Source: UBA6168 sp039819485 (GTDB lineage: Bacteria > Bacteroidota > Bacteroidia > Chitinophagales > Saprospiraceae). From it: a stretch of DNA of 64,000 bases. The stretch spans positions 1 through 64,000 of the forward strand of contig JBCBRY010000010.1 of NCBI GenBank assembly GCA_039819485.1, read 5' to 3'. The notes under the pieces are model-generated. The model worked only from the letters and a program-made list of their open reading frames with translations, was not told the origin of the DNA and ran no database searches. A program made the position numbers and the translations under genes. Shown in pieces: positions 63,682 to 64,000 of the stretch (positions are counted from its first letter, which is position 1; each line of letters begins with the position of its first letter).

Positions 63682-64000
63682 CTACAAAATATACTGTGCA
63701 ATCAAGCATGATTGAGTCCGGACAGGACTTGAAATTCTATAAGTAAAATGGAGTAACTTAAGGAAGTTTGGTGAGTAAAATAACGTGAATATAATGGTGC
63801 AACATTATTTTAATCGAAATAAATATTAAAATTTTGAACGTTAATTTTTGACTGATTTTTGAGAAGATATGACGTGTCAGTTTTATTAAAGAGTTTTCAA
63901 AAAACTTCAAAATGATCACTTAGATAAACACAATAAAAAAAGGTCGTAAAGCATGTGCTCAACGACCTTTTTGCCATCGGAATGAAAATGTTATTAAGCT
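63682..64000. other. A/T-rich right edge
   Basis: No gene reaches the right end of the window. The region is A/T-rich with no recognised frame, apart from the terminator at 63936-63972. Confidence 0.45.
63936..63972. terminator. Bidirectional terminator near the right edge
   Basis: AAAAAGGTCGT / ACGACCTTTTT form an 11-bp stem with a 14-base loop, flanked by A and T runs. Either the beta-helix remnant's old neighbour or a gene beyond the edge would use it. Confidence 0.8.

Overview
The window reads as chromosomal DNA of a Bacteroidota bacterium, most likely from the Saprospiria/Lewinella side of the phylum. That placement is an inference. The evidence is several long secreted proteins with type IX secretion (T9SS) sorting domains, SprB repeats or gliding-type (CHU_C) C-termini, tandem MacB/FtsX-like permeases, a DUF4293 protein, near absence of Shine-Dalgarno sites, and promoter-like TAnnTTTG elements. 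No rRNA, tRNA, CRISPR array, prophage or intact insertion sequence was seen.

Layout. 0.1-15 kb: four large secreted proteins on the minus strand (LamG/SprB, CotH-type, an eight-SprB-repeat adhesin, a T9SS beta-rich protein), interrupted by sppA on the plus strand. 15-21.4 kb: housekeeping block with an M20 amidohydrolase, a phosphofructokinase with PPi-type active-site residues, pnp and rpsO. 21.9-29 kb: an FG-GAP/ASPIC secreted protein, a GNAT acetyltransferase, a Crp/Fnr regulator, an S37-type peptidase, an HExxH lipoprotein and an AraC regulator. 29-37.5 kb: three paralogous FtsX/MacB-type permeases in tandem plus the frameshifted 3' end of a fourth, with no ATPase gene. 37.7-45 kb: a BNR-repeat T9SS protein, an FMO-like enzyme, an AIM24-family protein, a J-domain-like protein and a creatininase-family enzyme, all plus strand. 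45-55 kb: an ECF sigma factor with a probable anti-sigma partner, a decayed reading frame, a VPS10/BNR protein, a membrane protein with two ExbD-like domains, a lipoprotein, a DUF502 protein, an OmpA-domain protein and a small T9SS protein. 55-64 kb: a VOC protein, lysA, a degenerate histidine-phosphatase lipoprotein, valS, a small lipoprotein, a DadA-like oxidoreductase, a DUF4293 protein and a beta-helix remnant.

Working themes are cell-surface adhesion and secretion (at least six T9SS or gliding-type cargo proteins, several lipoproteins, SppA), central metabolism and RNA turnover or translation (phosphofructokinase, pnp, rpsO, valS, lysA), and signalling (Crp/Fnr, AraC, ECF sigma/anti-sigma).

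The most unusual signal is non-coding: a family of about 110-bp repeats with long inverted ends (TGACACTTTT / AAAAGTGTCA). Four copies lie in four separate intergenic gaps (about 15.2, 24.5, 46.9 and 54.2 kb), in both orientations. One abuts the TTG start of the OmpA-like gene.
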